In this document: positions 19,669 through 28,620 of the stretch, piece after piece
Layout: each line of letters begins with the position of its first letter
Numbering within the stretch: position 1 is the stretch's first letter
Source of the DNA: Spirochaetia bacterium
GTDB lineage: Bacteria > Spirochaetota > Leptospiria > Turneriellales > JAOUOS01
Reading direction: 5' to 3'
Length of the DNA: 56,268 nucleotides
Assembly: GCA_029880285.1 (NCBI GenBank)
Contig: JAOUOS010000019.1
Location: 1-56,268, forward strand
Notes under the pieces: model-generated
Database searches by the model: none
Seen by the model: only the letters and a program-made list of their open reading frames with translations
What the model was told of the DNA's origin: nothing
Position numbers and translations under genes: made by a program

Positions 19669-20817
19669 ATGAGAAAAAAATATCTATTAGCCCCGGGGCC
19701 CGTGCAAGCTCCGCCAGAAGTTCTTGCCGAATTGGCCAAACCTCTTATTCATCACAGAACCGAGCAGTTTGAAAATATATTTTTTCAAACTCAAAGCTTA
19801 TTAAAAGAGCTTTTCATGACTAAACTGCCTGTAATAACTTTCGCTGCCTCTGGAACAGGCGCTATGGAAGCGGCTGTTGTAAATTTTCATTCTGAAGCAG
19901 ATGAAGTTTTAGTAATTAGAGGCGGCAAATTCGGCGAAAGATGGGGCAATATATCAGAAGCGTATAAATTAAAGGTTCATTATATTGATATTAAATGGGG
20001 CAGCGGCATAAAGCCCGAAGAAATTGAAAAATACTTAAATATAAACAAAAATATTAAATCTGTTATGATTCAATATGTTGAAACATCTACTGCTGCAATG
20101 TATGATATCGAAAATATCGCGAAAGTAGTAACTAAAACAAATACATTATTAATAGTAGACGCGATTTCAGCGTTAGGAGTGGTTCCATTGCCCGCTGATG
20201 ACTGGAAAATTGATGTTATAGTAGGCGGATCTCAGAAATCTTTAATGCTGCCGCCCGGCCTTTCTTTTTTATGGTGTTCCCAAAAAGCGCTTAGCGTATC
20301 TGAAAAATCTAATTTACCTAAGTTTTATTTTAATATAAAAAAAGAATTAAAAGCGCTTGAGAAAAAAACAACGGCATGGACACCCGCGATTTCTCTTATA
20401 GGTGCTTTAAACACATCGCTTACTATGATGAAAAGTTATGGGTGGGAGAATTTATTTAAGAAAAATAAAAAATTAATGACAGCAATACATAACGGATTAA
20501 AAGCTTTAAATATTGAATTATTTAGTTCTTCACCGGCGGTTTCAGTAACAGCGGGTGCTGTTCCCCAGAATGTTGACGGCGTAAAATTAGTTAAAGATAT
20601 GAAAGATATACATGCTGTTACTATTGCCGGCGGGCAGGATGAGCTTAAAGGAAAAATATTCAGGGTAGGAACTCTCGGATACGTTGATTCTAGTGATATC
20701 ATTGTATTTTTTGCCGCTTTAGAGGCTTGTCTAAAAAGTCAAAATTATAAATTTAATTTAGGTGCGGGTCTATCTGCTGCTGAAAAAGTACTTTACTCAG
20801 AGGAAAACAATGCATAA
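19669..20817 (+). CDS. Class V pyridoxal-phosphate aminotransferase (serine/alanine-glyoxylate type)
   Basis: 382 residues. LLAPGPVQAPPEVLAELAKPLIHHRTEQF is the hallmark start of the alanine-glyoxylate / serine-pyruvate / phosphoserine group of class V aminotransferases. FAASGTGAMEAAVVN binds PLP phosphate, VDAISALGVVPL carries the PLP-stacking Asp, and GSQKSLMLPPG carries the Schiff-base Lys. The C-terminal GGQDELKGKIFRVGTLGYV contains the substrate carboxylate-binding Arg. Members can serve as phosphoserine aminotransferase; with glyA two genes downstream, a role in serine/glycine synthesis is likely but inferred. Its last eight bases overlap the next gene. Confidence 0.9.
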   Translation: MRKKYLLAPGPVQAPPEVLAELAKPLIHHRTEQFENIFFQTQSLLKELFMTKLPVITFAASGTGAMEAAVVNFHSEADEVLVIRGGKFGERWGNISEAYKLKVHYIDIKWGSGIKPEEIEKYLNINKNIKSVMIQYVETSTAAMYDIENIAKVVTKTNTLLIVDAISALGVVPLPADDWKIDVIVGGSQKSLMLPPGLSFLWCSQKALSVSEKSNLPKFYFNIKKELKALEKKTTAWTPAISLIGALNTSLTMMKSYGWENLFKKNKKLMTAIHNGLKALNIELFSSSPAVSVTAGAVPQNVDGVKLVKDMKDIHAVTIAGGQDELKGKIFRVGTLGYVDSSDIIVFFAALEACLKSQNYKFNLGAGLSAAEKVLYSEENNA

Positions 20818-21799
20818 GCAGTTTAGGCGCCGTAGAATGCCTTATGGATTTTCTTTTCTTGATACTGCGGCTTCTGGCAGGCTACAAAATAAAATTCGAA
20901 CCACTCAGGAGATTTTAATAAAAGACGGTTATGAACGTGTAATGCCGCCTATGTTAGATTTTCCTGAAACTTTTGAAGTTTTTGAAAATTTCGAATATTT
21001 TAAAGTAAGAGATCATTTAGGTGAAGATTTATCATTAAGAAACGATGTTACAGTACAGGTTATTAAAGGTTATATAAATGAATTTGAAAATATTGATATT
21101 AAAAATATTAAAGAAAAAAAGTTGTATTATATGGCTCCTGTTTTTAGAGATATACAAAAAAACTATCCGGCGTTAAGAGAAGTTTATCAGGCAGGTGCAG
21201 AGTATATTGGCTGTGAAAGTAAAAAAGCAATTACCAATTTAATTCAATTAGCGAGTAATATCTTAAAAAAAGTCTGTGACTTAAGGTATGAAATAATAAT
21301 AGGCGATATAAGAATTTATAGAGTTTTAAGTAAATATTTAGAAAATCAAGATTTGCCTAAAATTATAAAAGATAAAAATGCCCCGGCTTTAGCCACCCTT
21401 TTTAAAGAAAAAGGATTATCTGATAAAACTTCAAATAAGACAAGTTTCTTTTTATTATATGCTGAAGAAAAAAATGAATGGCTAAAAAACTGGGAAGAGC
21501 TTGAAAAAAATTATGAAAATGAATGGCATAAGAATATTCTTAAAGAAATTAAAAATATATCAAAATTTTCTTTAGAATTAAATGACATATTAAAAGAAAA
21601 AAAACTTCCTGTATATTGGGAACCACTATTATTTAGAAAAGTTCATTATTATACCGGTTTTTTCTTTGAAGGTTACACAGAAAAAATATCAAGCCCCATT
21701 TTAAGAGGAGGTTCATATGACAGTCTTGTTTCTGAATACTCTAATATAAATTTACCGGCCTCTGGATTTTCTTTGGACATTTCGCCTTTAATTCATTAA
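20810..21799 (+). CDS. hisZ: HisZ-like ATP phosphoribosyltransferase regulatory subunit
   Basis: About 329 residues from ATG 20810, preceded by AGAGGAAAACA; I rejected the longer GTG 20762 start because it lies inside the aminotransferase gene without a ribosome-binding site. The protein resembles the catalytic core of histidyl-tRNA synthetase: GFSFLDTAASGRLQNKIR, YERVMPPMLDFPETFEVF, LSLRNDVTVQVIKGYIN, APVFRDIQ (motif 2-like) and YYTGFFFEGY plus LRGGSYDSLV (histidine-binding region). It lacks the anticodon-binding domain, as HisZ does. HisZ activates the short HisG to start histidine synthesis. No other his gene is near, and the context is glycine/serine metabolism. It overlaps the aminotransferase stop by 8 bp. 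Confidence 0.82.
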   Translation: MHKQFRRRRMPYGFSFLDTAASGRLQNKIRTTQEILIKDGYERVMPPMLDFPETFEVFENFEYFKVRDHLGEDLSLRNDVTVQVIKGYINEFENIDIKNIKEKKLYYMAPVFRDIQKNYPALREVYQAGAEYIGCESKKAITNLIQLASNILKKVCDLRYEIIIGDIRIYRVLSKYLENQDLPKIIKDKNAPALATLFKEKGLSDKTSNKTSFFLLYAEEKNEWLKNWEELEKNYENEWHKNILKEIKNISKFSLELNDILKEKKLPVYWEPLLFRKVHYYTGFFFEGYTEKISSPILRGGSYDSLVSEYSNINLPASGFSLDISPLIH

Positions 21800-21846
21800 A
21801 TTACTAAAAATTCTTTTCAAAGAGAAAGCGTTTTTTAACAAGCCGT

Positions 21847-23103
21847 ATGTCATATTCAATAATAGAAAAACAAGATAAAGAAGTGTTCGCAGCGCTAAAA
21901 GCTGAAGATGAACGCGAAGAAAATAATCTCGAATTAATTGCTTCTGAAAATATGGTTTCAAAGGCTGTATTAGAGGCGTACACGGCAACATTAACTAATA
22001 AATATGCCGAAGGCTATCCCGGTAAAAGATACTATGGGGGATGCGGTCCGGCTGATTTAGTAGAAGATTTGGCCAGAGACAGGGCAAAAAAAATTTTTGG
22101 CGCCGAGTATGCCAATGTTCAACCACACAGCGGGGCACAGGCAAACATGGCTGTATTTTTAACCTGTTTAAAACCGGGCGACACTTTTTTAGGTATGGAT
22201 TTAGCGCATGGTGGACATTTGTCACATGGTTCAAAAGTAAATTTTTCAGGATTATATTTTAATGTGATATCTTACGGTGTGCGCCAAGATACATGTCAAA
22301 TAGATTATGATAATGTCGCAAAGCTGGCAAAAGAACATAAACCTAAACTTATTATAGCGGGTGCTTCGGCTTATCCCCGTATTATTGATTTTGAAAAATT
22401 CGCGCAAATTGCTAAAGAAAATAACGCCCTTTTAATGGTAGATATGGCACATATAGCCGGACTTATTGCCGCGAAACTTCATCCATCACCTATAAAATGT
22501 TCTCAATTTGTGACAACAACAACACATAAAACACTTAGAGGGCCAAGGGGGGGGCTTATTTTATCTAATGAAGAAGAATACTTTAAAAAATTAAATTCAA
22601 GAGTATTCCCCGGAGTTCAGGGCGGACCCTTAATGCATGTAATAGCTTCAAAAGCGGTTGCATTTGGTGAAGCTTTACAGCCAGAATTTATTGAATATCA
22701 AAAACAGGTTATTAAGAACGCGGCCATATTATCAGATACACTTATATCAAGAGGTTTAAAAATTGTATCAGGGGGTACAGATAATCATTTACTTTTGGTA
22801 GATACATTTAGTACAAAAAACGTAACCGGTAAAGATGCTCAGGAATTACTAGAAGAAGCCGGACTAACAACAAATAAAAACGCGATTCCCTTTGATCCAA
22901 ACCCTCCTATGGTTGCCAGCGGAATACGTTTGGGCAGTCCCGCTTTAACAACAAGAGGTTTTAAAGAAGAACAATTTATTAAAACCGCTCACTGGATTGC
23001 CGATATACTTGAAAACCCAGAAGATGAGAACATAAAAAATAAAGTAAAAAACGAAGTAGCTGAAATATGCCGCGAATTCCCTCTTGATAAATTCAGACTG
23101 TGA
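21847..23103 (+). CDS. glyA: Serine hydroxymethyltransferase
   Basis: PLP enzyme that interconverts serine and glycine and supplies methylene-tetrahydrofolate. 418 residues, full length. Motifs: [56 protein letters not shown], and [14 protein letters not shown] with the Schiff-base Lys. It is 47 bp after the HisZ-like gene and ends 10 bp before the V4R-like gene. Together with the class V aminotransferase and GlyS it forms a glycine-centred group. Confidence 0.97.
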   Translation: MSYSIIEKQDKEVFAALKAEDEREENNLELIASENMVSKAVLEAYTATLTNKYAEGYPGKRYYGGCGPADLVEDLARDRAKKIFGAEYANVQPHSGAQANMAVFLTCLKPGDTFLGMDLAHGGHLSHGSKVNFSGLYFNVISYGVRQDTCQIDYDNVAKLAKEHKPKLIIAGASAYPRIIDFEKFAQIAKENNALLMVDMAHIAGLIAAKLHPSPIKCSQFVTTTTHKTLRGPRGGLILSNEEEYFKKLNSRVFPGVQGGPLMHVIASKAVAFGEALQPEFIEYQKQVIKNAAILSDTLISRGLKIVSGGTDNHLLLVDTFSTKNVTGKDAQELLEEAGLTTNKNAIPFDPNPPMVASGIRLGSPALTTRGFKEEQFIKTAHWIADILENPEDENIKNKVKNEVAEICREFPLDKFRL

Positions 23104-23113
23104 TATAATTTAT

Positions 23114-23932
23114 ATGGCAGAACAAACTCAAGAAATATATAAAAAATTAGAAAATTCAATTAATGAAAATGAAACTGATATAATTGTAAAAGATAGATTC
23201 CATTTATTAGTCGGTAGAGAAATAGAAAAAATCGCTGAAAAAATTGCAGATGAGCCCCTTTTAATTTCGGTATTAAATAATGTTTTTGAAAAGATTTACC
23301 AAACTGAAGAACTGCCGCCTGAAACAACAATACAAGAAGACGATATATCAGTTGATGAAATACTTGAAAATAATGTTAAATTCGCTGTAAAAGAAGCAGA
23401 AGAAAAAAAGTATTCATTTATAAGAGTTAAAAAAGATAAAGCCTCCGGAAGGCTTTCAATAAATAATTATAAATTTCTTTTCGCGCCGGCTGTCTATGAT
23501 GTTATTATACAAAATTATTTATTAAAAGAAGATGAAACCGAAAAAGCCGTAAATAAAGCAGCTCAAATTAGTTATAATATGCTTAATTCATTATTTACAG
23601 ATACAAAGATTAATACAGAAGAATTGATATATAAAACAGCGTTTCAACTTTTTAGAACACTGGGTATGGGAATTTTTTTTAAGACTTCTTCAGAAGGTGA
23701 AAATGAATTTGTTCTTAAAAAAAGCTATATGGTTGAAGAAAGTTTAAATATATTCGGCAAGCAGGAAAAACCAGTATGTTTTTTTGCGGCTGGATATTTA
23801 AAAGGGGCATTCGGATTTTCTAAAGGATTTTCTATAAACGAAATGATTAAAAGAATATCAGTAAAAGAAAAAAACTGTTGCATGGTATCAGGAGAAAACA
23901 AATGTTTTTTTGAGCTTATTATAAGCGAATAA
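23114..23932 (+). CDS. V4R-like domain protein (first of a tandem pair)
   Basis: 272 residues from ATG 23114; an upstream TTG at 23084 would overlap glyA and is less likely. The N-terminal 90 residues are acidic and helical. The C-terminal ~180 residues end in VCFFAAGYLKGAFGFSKGF...NCCMVSGENKCFFELIISE, which has the pattern of 4-vinyl-reductase (V4R) and related small-ligand-binding domains: a G-x-L-x-G-A helix, then Cys-x(n)-G-x(3)-C-x-F-E. This family binds small hydrophobic ligands or metals in regulatory proteins. The actual ligand is unknown. Followed after 3 bp by a smaller protein with the same C-terminal pattern. Confidence 0.65.
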   Translation: MAEQTQEIYKKLENSINENETDIIVKDRFHLLVGREIEKIAEKIADEPLLISVLNNVFEKIYQTEELPPETTIQEDDISVDEILENNVKFAVKEAEEKKYSFIRVKKDKASGRLSINNYKFLFAPAVYDVIIQNYLLKEDETEKAVNKAAQISYNMLNSLFTDTKINTEELIYKTAFQLFRTLGMGIFFKTSSEGENEFVLKKSYMVEESLNIFGKQEKPVCFFAAGYLKGAFGFSKGFSINEMIKRISVKEKNCCMVSGENKCFFELIISE

Positions 23933-23935
23933 TTT

Positions 23936-24538
23936 ATGGAAAAACTATTTCACGATAATATAATTTTTTATTCAAGCAAAGAGTTTGCTTCTTCAGAGGG
24001 TAAAATAATGCTTAATGAAAAGAGGCAGGTAAGATTTTTTTCAGAATATATAGAATTTCTTATTTTTGAAGCTGAAAATAAAGGCGTCGAGATGAATGGT
24101 CAGGTAAAAAAATCTGGTTTTGTTTCTACATTTTTATCTGTTTTACCTGTACTGCTTAAAAATAAAAAAGAGTTTGAAGATATTGATAAACAAAAATTAT
24201 TTATTTTTTTACTCACATTGCTTACAGCTCAGGGATGGGGAAAATTTGAGCTTGAAAAATATGAAAATCAAAAAAATGCGTTAATTAAAGTTTATCATTC
24301 TTTTGAAGCCGAATACTTTGAAAAAAAGAAAGGGAATACTATCTTTCATTGTTCTTTTATCTTGGGAATGCTTGAATCACTGTGGATACTGTTACACGCA
24401 AAAAATTATTCTGAATTTGAAGAAACAAAAACAGCAGAAATAGAAAACTATATGTCTGAGACTCCCAGAGTATTTGAAAAAACGTGCTCTAAAGAAGGAG
24501 CAAAATACTGTACATTTGAAATAAATGAAAGAAAATAA
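23936..24538 (+). CDS. V4R-like domain protein (second of a tandem pair)
   Basis: 200 residues. No signal or membrane segment. The C-terminal half, FHCSFILGMLESLWILLHA...TPRVFEKTCSKEGAKYCTFEINE, has the same G-x-L-x-(n)-E-x-x-C-x-x-x-G-x-x-x-C-x-F-E-I signature as the preceding protein, so the two are probably diverged paralogues, perhaps forming a heterodimer. It starts 3 bp after its neighbour and its end overlaps the ROK kinase start by 14 bp, so translation is coupled. Function unknown. Confidence 0.62.
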   Translation: MEKLFHDNIIFYSSKEFASSEGKIMLNEKRQVRFFSEYIEFLIFEAENKGVEMNGQVKKSGFVSTFLSVLPVLLKNKKEFEDIDKQKLFIFLLTLLTAQGWGKFELEKYENQKNALIKVYHSFEAEYFEKKKGNTIFHCSFILGMLESLWILLHAKNYSEFEETKTAEIENYMSETPRVFEKTCSKEGAKYCTFEINERK

Positions 24539-25499
24539 TGAGATTGCCGTCGGTATTGATATCGGCGGTACTTATATAAAAGCCGGTGTTATTTACAAAT
24601 CTGGTAAAATTATTGAAAAAGTAAAAATAGAAACTAAACATATAAAAAAAAACTTAGATTTAATAAATTGTATTACACGAATTCTTGATGAATTTTTCAT
24701 AAAATATCCATTATTAAATAAAATAGGTATTGGTGCCCCAGGTCCTTTAGATGTAAATAAAGGAATAATGTTAAAAACTCCTAATATTAAAGGAATAAAC
24801 AATTGTTCAATCATCTCTTTGTTAAAAAAAAAATATCAAAAGAATAATATTACATTATTTTTAGAAAATGACGCGAACTGCGCTACTTTAGGTCAAAAAT
24901 ATTTTGGCATAGCGAAGAAGAATTCTAATTTTGTCGTTATAACGTTAGGCACAGGTGTAGGAGGGGGACTCATATTAAACAATCAACTTTACACGGGAAG
25001 TAATAATAATATTTTCGAAATAGGGCATACTCATATTATAAGTCAAGAATTTTTATCTGATCGTATCCCTTTGAAAAAATGCGGATGCGGATCTTACGGA
25101 TGTCTTGAAACTTTTATATCTATCAAAGGCATTTTATACTATTATGATTTTTTTAATAAAGATAATATAAACGCAAAAAAAAATGATGATGTTTCTAAAA
25201 TTGCTCAATTAGCCCAAAAAAAATATAAACCAGCTCAAAAGACTTTTGAACTAGCGGGTACAAGTTTAGGAATAGCGTTAAGCAATATTATTTATCTTAT
25301 AAACCCGCCTTTAATTGTAATAACAGGGGGCTTATCCGTTTTTTCTGATTTATTCGAAAAGAAGATGTATGATGTTTTGAAAAAAAGACTAATGAAAGCG
25401 TTCTATCAAAAAAATCGAATAAAATTTACAAATGGTGATGAGAACAGCGGTATTTTAGGAGCAGCTTCGCTTTGTTTCGAAAAAACAAGTCAACATTAA
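24525..25499 (+). CDS. ROK-family sugar kinase (glucokinase-like)
   Basis: 324 residues. AVGIDIGGTYIKAGVI is the phosphate-binding loop, GIGAPGPLDVNKGIMLKTPNI the ROK signature, LENDANCATLGQKYFG contains the catalytic Asp, VVITLGTGVGGGLILNNQLYTG the second phosphate loop, and CGCGSYGCLETF the Cys zinc motif of ROK kinases. This fits ATP-dependent glucokinase, though other hexose or N-acyl-hexosamine substrates are possible. No helix-turn-helix, so not a ROK repressor. Its stop codon shares a TTAA palindrome with the stop of the convergent TPR gene, with no room for a terminator. Confidence 0.9.
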   Translation: MKENNEIAVGIDIGGTYIKAGVIYKSGKIIEKVKIETKHIKKNLDLINCITRILDEFFIKYPLLNKIGIGAPGPLDVNKGIMLKTPNIKGINNCSIISLLKKKYQKNNITLFLENDANCATLGQKYFGIAKKNSNFVVITLGTGVGGGLILNNQLYTGSNNNIFEIGHTHIISQEFLSDRIPLKKCGCGSYGCLETFISIKGILYYYDFFNKDNINAKKNDDVSKIAQLAQKKYKPAQKTFELAGTSLGIALSNIIYLINPPLIVITGGLSVFSDLFEKKMYDVLKKRLMKAFYQKNRIKFTNGDENSGILGAASLCFEKTSQH

Positions 25500-27526
25500 C
25501 CTTGATGTTCCAGCTTTTCTGCGGTTATTCTGCGGTTTTCAAAAGCTTTTTCGTTTGAAGGATTTAATTCAATGGCATGGTTAAAATCATCAAGAGCTTT
25601 TGCATATAAACCCTGTTTGTAATAAATAATTCCTCTGAAAGTAAGAGCTTTTGATAAAAGCTGCGGATCTTCGCCTGTTTCAATCATCGCTGTTAATTCT
25701 TCTTCAGCAGTTTCTTGAGAAGAGATACTGCCTTCATTTAATAAAGCCCTTACCCTAAGCAGTCTTGCCTTTAAATCTCTTGGTTTCAATGCAATTGCTT
25801 TTTCAACATATTCAAGAATAATTGAAGATGGTCCATTTGACTCAATAAGTGAATCTGCTATGTATAAAAATGAATTATACTGAATTTCTATTGAAGAGCT
25901 TTTTGCCGATCTTTCAAAATATTTAACGGCAGTATCATATGCTTTTCTTTTATAAGAGATTTCGCCTAATTTAAAATAAGAGTTAGTTACTAGTTCTTCA
26001 TTTTTTAAAGGATGATCCAGTAAATTTTTTAATGATAGTTCCGCTTCAGCTAAAAGGCCTAAATCAAGATAGGTTTGTGCCAAAGCGTTTAATAATTTTA
26101 AATTATCGGGATTAATTTTTAATGATTCTTTATAAAACTCAATAGCTTTATGCCCGCTTCCTTTTCTACTGTATAAATCACCAAGAGCCACCAAAGCGTC
26201 TTCATCTAATCTGTTTAATTTATAAGAACGTTCTAAGGCTTTTTGAGCGTTATCCCAATCTTTAATTTCTGTATATACATTACCTAAATTATACAACGCC
26301 CGGGCTTTTTCAAGAGTTTCGGTTGTATTATCAATAATTTCATTTAAAATAGAAATAGCTTCATCCCATCTGGCCTGTTGTATTAGTGTATCAGACAGCT
26401 GTGATAATATTTTTGTGTTTAGGGGAGCTTTTTCTCTGGCTGTTCTTAATGCAGATTCTGCTTTATCATGATATCCCAGTTCACTATATAAACCGGCAAT
26501 ATAAACAAATGTTTCAATATTGTCTGCTCCGGTTTTTAATGCTAATTCAAGATTTTTTACAGATTCTTGAAGATTGCCTGTTTTATATTCAACTAGAGCT
26601 AAATTATAATAATATTTAGATGACCTAGGGCTTAAATTAATTGCTTTTTTCATATAAAACTTCGCGTTTGGATAATCACCTTGAATTGCATGAATGATTC
26701 CTAACTGAGAGGCTGATTTATACGCAATTTCGCCCGCGGCGGCGAGTTCTAAAGCCTCCATAAAAGTAGCTTTTGCTTCAGCCATTTTCCCCTGTTTTTT
26801 ATAGACCATTCCCAGATTATATAATGCGACAGGATTTTTATTATCAGATGTTAGTTCTTCCAGTGTTTGTTGAGCCAGCGGCAGCTCATTTGCTTCATAT
26901 TGAATATTACTGGTTGCAATATCAGATTCTACTTTATCGGGTCTTAATTTTTTTGCTTTTTCAAGAGCTAAAATAGCTTCTTCAAAAAGACCTTTATGTC
27001 GAAGCGCTAATGCCATATTGTAATGGGCATAAAAATTATCAGGTTGAAGTTTAACTGCTCTATTAAAATAATCAATAGCCAGGTTATATTTTCCTTCTTC
27101 ATCAGATATAATTCCTAGATAGACAAAGGCAAAAGCCTTTACTTCTGAAGGTTTCGAACTTTCAATAATATCGTTAAAGGCCGATTTTGCGGCTTTATTG
27201 TAGTTTTGATTGTATAAAAGAACAGCTTCTTGAAGATCTTTATCATCAGGAATTTCAGACTGTGCGGGTTTTTGAGCTGTGGTTATATCTGTTTGTGGCG
27301 TGGTTATGCCTTTTAGTTTCGAAAGATTTTCAGCCTGTTCTTTTTTTTGCTGCATGTACCATACGACCCCTGCTGTCATCAATGCCAATAGAAGCAAAAT
27401 AGGAACATAAAAAAACCAAGGGAACCTTTTTTTCTCTGCTATTATTCTTCTTTTTTCTTCTTCTTGGGCGGCCTCTTCTTCAAAACCTAAGATTCGCCCT
27501 TTTTGAATATAATCATTATTACTCAT
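25496..27526 (-). CDS. Membrane-anchored TPR-repeat protein
   Basis: 676 residues. A basic N-terminal tail, one transmembrane helix at ~37-58 (FYVPILLLLALMTAGVVWYM), then about 15 tetratricopeptide repeats from residue ~105 to the end, e.g. AFAFVYLGIISDEEGKYNLAIDYFNRAVKLQPDN and KALTFRGIIYYKQGLYAKALDDFNHAIELNPSN. TPRs are protein-binding scaffolds; the helical array lies on the far side of the inner membrane. Spirochaetes use such proteins in flagellar collars and cell-envelope complexes, but nothing here fixes the role. It is one base after nusB, so it is in the ribH-nusB operon. Confidence 0.85.
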   Translation of the reverse strand: MSNNDYIQKGRILGFEEEAAQEEEKRRIIAEKKRFPWFFYVPILLLLALMTAGVVWYMQQKKEQAENLSKLKGITTPQTDITTAQKPAQSEIPDDKDLQEAVLLYNQNYNKAAKSAFNDIIESSKPSEVKAFAFVYLGIISDEEGKYNLAIDYFNRAVKLQPDNFYAHYNMALALRHKGLFEEAILALEKAKKLRPDKVESDIATSNIQYEANELPLAQQTLEELTSDNKNPVALYNLGMVYKKQGKMAEAKATFMEALELAAAGEIAYKSASQLGIIHAIQGDYPNAKFYMKKAINLSPRSSKYYYNLALVEYKTGNLQESVKNLELALKTGADNIETFVYIAGLYSELGYHDKAESALRTAREKAPLNTKILSQLSDTLIQQARWDEAISILNEIIDNTTETLEKARALYNLGNVYTEIKDWDNAQKALERSYKLNRLDEDALVALGDLYSRKGSGHKAIEFYKESLKINPDNLKLLNALAQTYLDLGLLAEAELSLKNLLDHPLKNEELVTNSYFKLGEISYKRKAYDTAVKYFERSAKSSSIEIQYNSFLYIADSLIESNGPSSIILEYVEKAIALKPRDLKARLLRVRALLNEGSISSQETAEEELTAMIETGEDPQLLSKALTFRGIIYYKQGLYAKALDDFNHAIELNPSNEKAFENRRITAEKLEHQG

Positions 27527-27527
27527 A

Positions 27528-27938
27528 TTAAATCTTTTGCGTATCTTTATAGTACGTATCTAGAATTCCGTTAATAAATCTTGTAGAATCTTCTTCGGCA
27601 TATTCTTTTGCAATTTTTATGGCTTCATCAATGATAATTTTATGAGAAATTTCATTTTTCATTTTCATTAATTGATATAACGATATTCTTAGTATCGCTT
27701 TGCTTACCATACTTATCCTTTTAAAATCCCAGTTTTTAGAATACTCTATAATTATTTTATCGATAGATTCAAGGTTTTCCATTACACCTTTTATAATTTC
27801 TAAGCTGAACTTTTTTTCGTCTTCAGGAACCTCATAATCAATCCAGTCGAATGACGAGATTTCTTCTATATCACGTTGATGAATTTCTGTTTGAAATATG
27901 GCCTGCATCGCCAGAATTCTGGCACGGTGTGGTTTCAT
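27528..27938 (-). CDS. nusB: Transcription antitermination protein NusB
   Basis: 136 residues, full length. Starts MKPHRARILAMQAIFQTEIH (family: RxxAxQALYQ) and ends with ISHKIIIDEAIKIAKEYAEEDSTRFINGILD, the NusB signature (INEAVELAKxFGxExSxxFVNGILD). It binds boxA RNA with NusE in rRNA antitermination. The ATG follows the ribH stop with no spacer. ribH-nusB adjacency is a common bacterial arrangement. Confidence 0.94.
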   Translation of the reverse strand: MKPHRARILAMQAIFQTEIHQRDIEEISSFDWIDYEVPEDEKKFSLEIIKGVMENLESIDKIIIEYSKNWDFKRISMVSKAILRISLYQLMKMKNEISHKIIIDEAIKIAKEYAEEDSTRFINGILDTYYKDTQKI

Positions 27939-28412
27939 TTATAAATTATTCTTAAAGAGGCTTAAAGATTCCCATAGGCTCATCGCAGCCTCATAACCTT
28001 TATTAGCAGTTTTTTCCCCGGTTCTGTCTATCGCCTGTTGATAATTTTCTGTTGTAAGAACTCCAAAAGAAATAGGTTTGCTTACTTCTAGTGATATACT
28101 CATAATTCCTCTGGCGCATTGATTTGAAATATATTCAAAATGCGGAGTATCACCTTTTATTACGGCCCCAATAGCAATTATTCCATCAGGTTTTTTTATT
28201 TGAAAAATATTTTTACATAAAAGCGGTAATTCAAACGCTCCAGATACCCAGAAAATTTCAGTTTCTTTAGTGTTTTGATTATATATTTTTAAAAAATCTA
28301 AAGCTCCGTTTACCAGTTTTTCAGTGATTTGAAAATTATATCTTGATGCCGCGATAGCTATATTAAAATTATTTTTTTCAAATTGAATTTCGTGATTATT
28401 ATCTGCTTTCAT
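27939..28412 (-). CDS. ribH: 6,7-dimethyl-8-ribityllumazine synthase
   Basis: 157 residues. Penultimate step of riboflavin synthesis. Motifs: IAIAASRYNFQITEKLVNGAL, the substrate-binding WVSGAFELPLLCKNIF, AIGAVIKGDTPHFEYIS (containing the catalytic His) and SFGVLTTENYQQAIDRTG. First gene of a ribH-nusB-TPR operon. No FMN riboswitch is seen in the 208 bp upstream, which instead contains a long inverted repeat. Confidence 0.94.
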   Translation of the reverse strand: MKADNNHEIQFEKNNFNIAIAASRYNFQITEKLVNGALDFLKIYNQNTKETEIFWVSGAFELPLLCKNIFQIKKPDGIIAIGAVIKGDTPHFEYISNQCARGIMSISLEVSKPISFGVLTTENYQQAIDRTGEKTANKGYEAAMSLWESLSLFKNNL

Positions 28413-28456
28413 TATACAATGTAATATATATTCAAGAAAATATATATAAAATTTTT

Positions 28457-28583
28457 TGTCAAATTAATATATTTAGAGACCAAGGCAAGTCTTTTGCTAA
28501 GATATTTATATTTCATATGATTCGCGTTGGCAAGCTCAGGAATTCTTGAAATTTTCTATTACGCAAAATATATTAATTTGATA
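28457..28583. repeat. 18-bp inverted repeat enclosing ~90 bp in the intergenic gap
   Basis: TGTCAAATTAATATATTT at 28457-28474 and AAATATATTAATTTGATA at 28566-28583 are complementary at 17 of 18 positions. The 91 bp between hold no gene. The gap (28413-28620) lies upstream of ribH and downstream of the outer-membrane protein gene. It could be a degenerate small mobile element, a long hairpin or the ribH promoter region. Confidence 0.6.
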
Positions 28584-28620
28584 TGATTTTTTCTATAATT
28601 TGTAAATAAACTTGAGAATA

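Noticed and set aside
20762..20809. Earlier GTG start for the HisZ-like protein
   Set aside because: No ribosome-binding site and lies within the aminotransferase gene; ATG 20810 has AGAGGAAAACA upstream.
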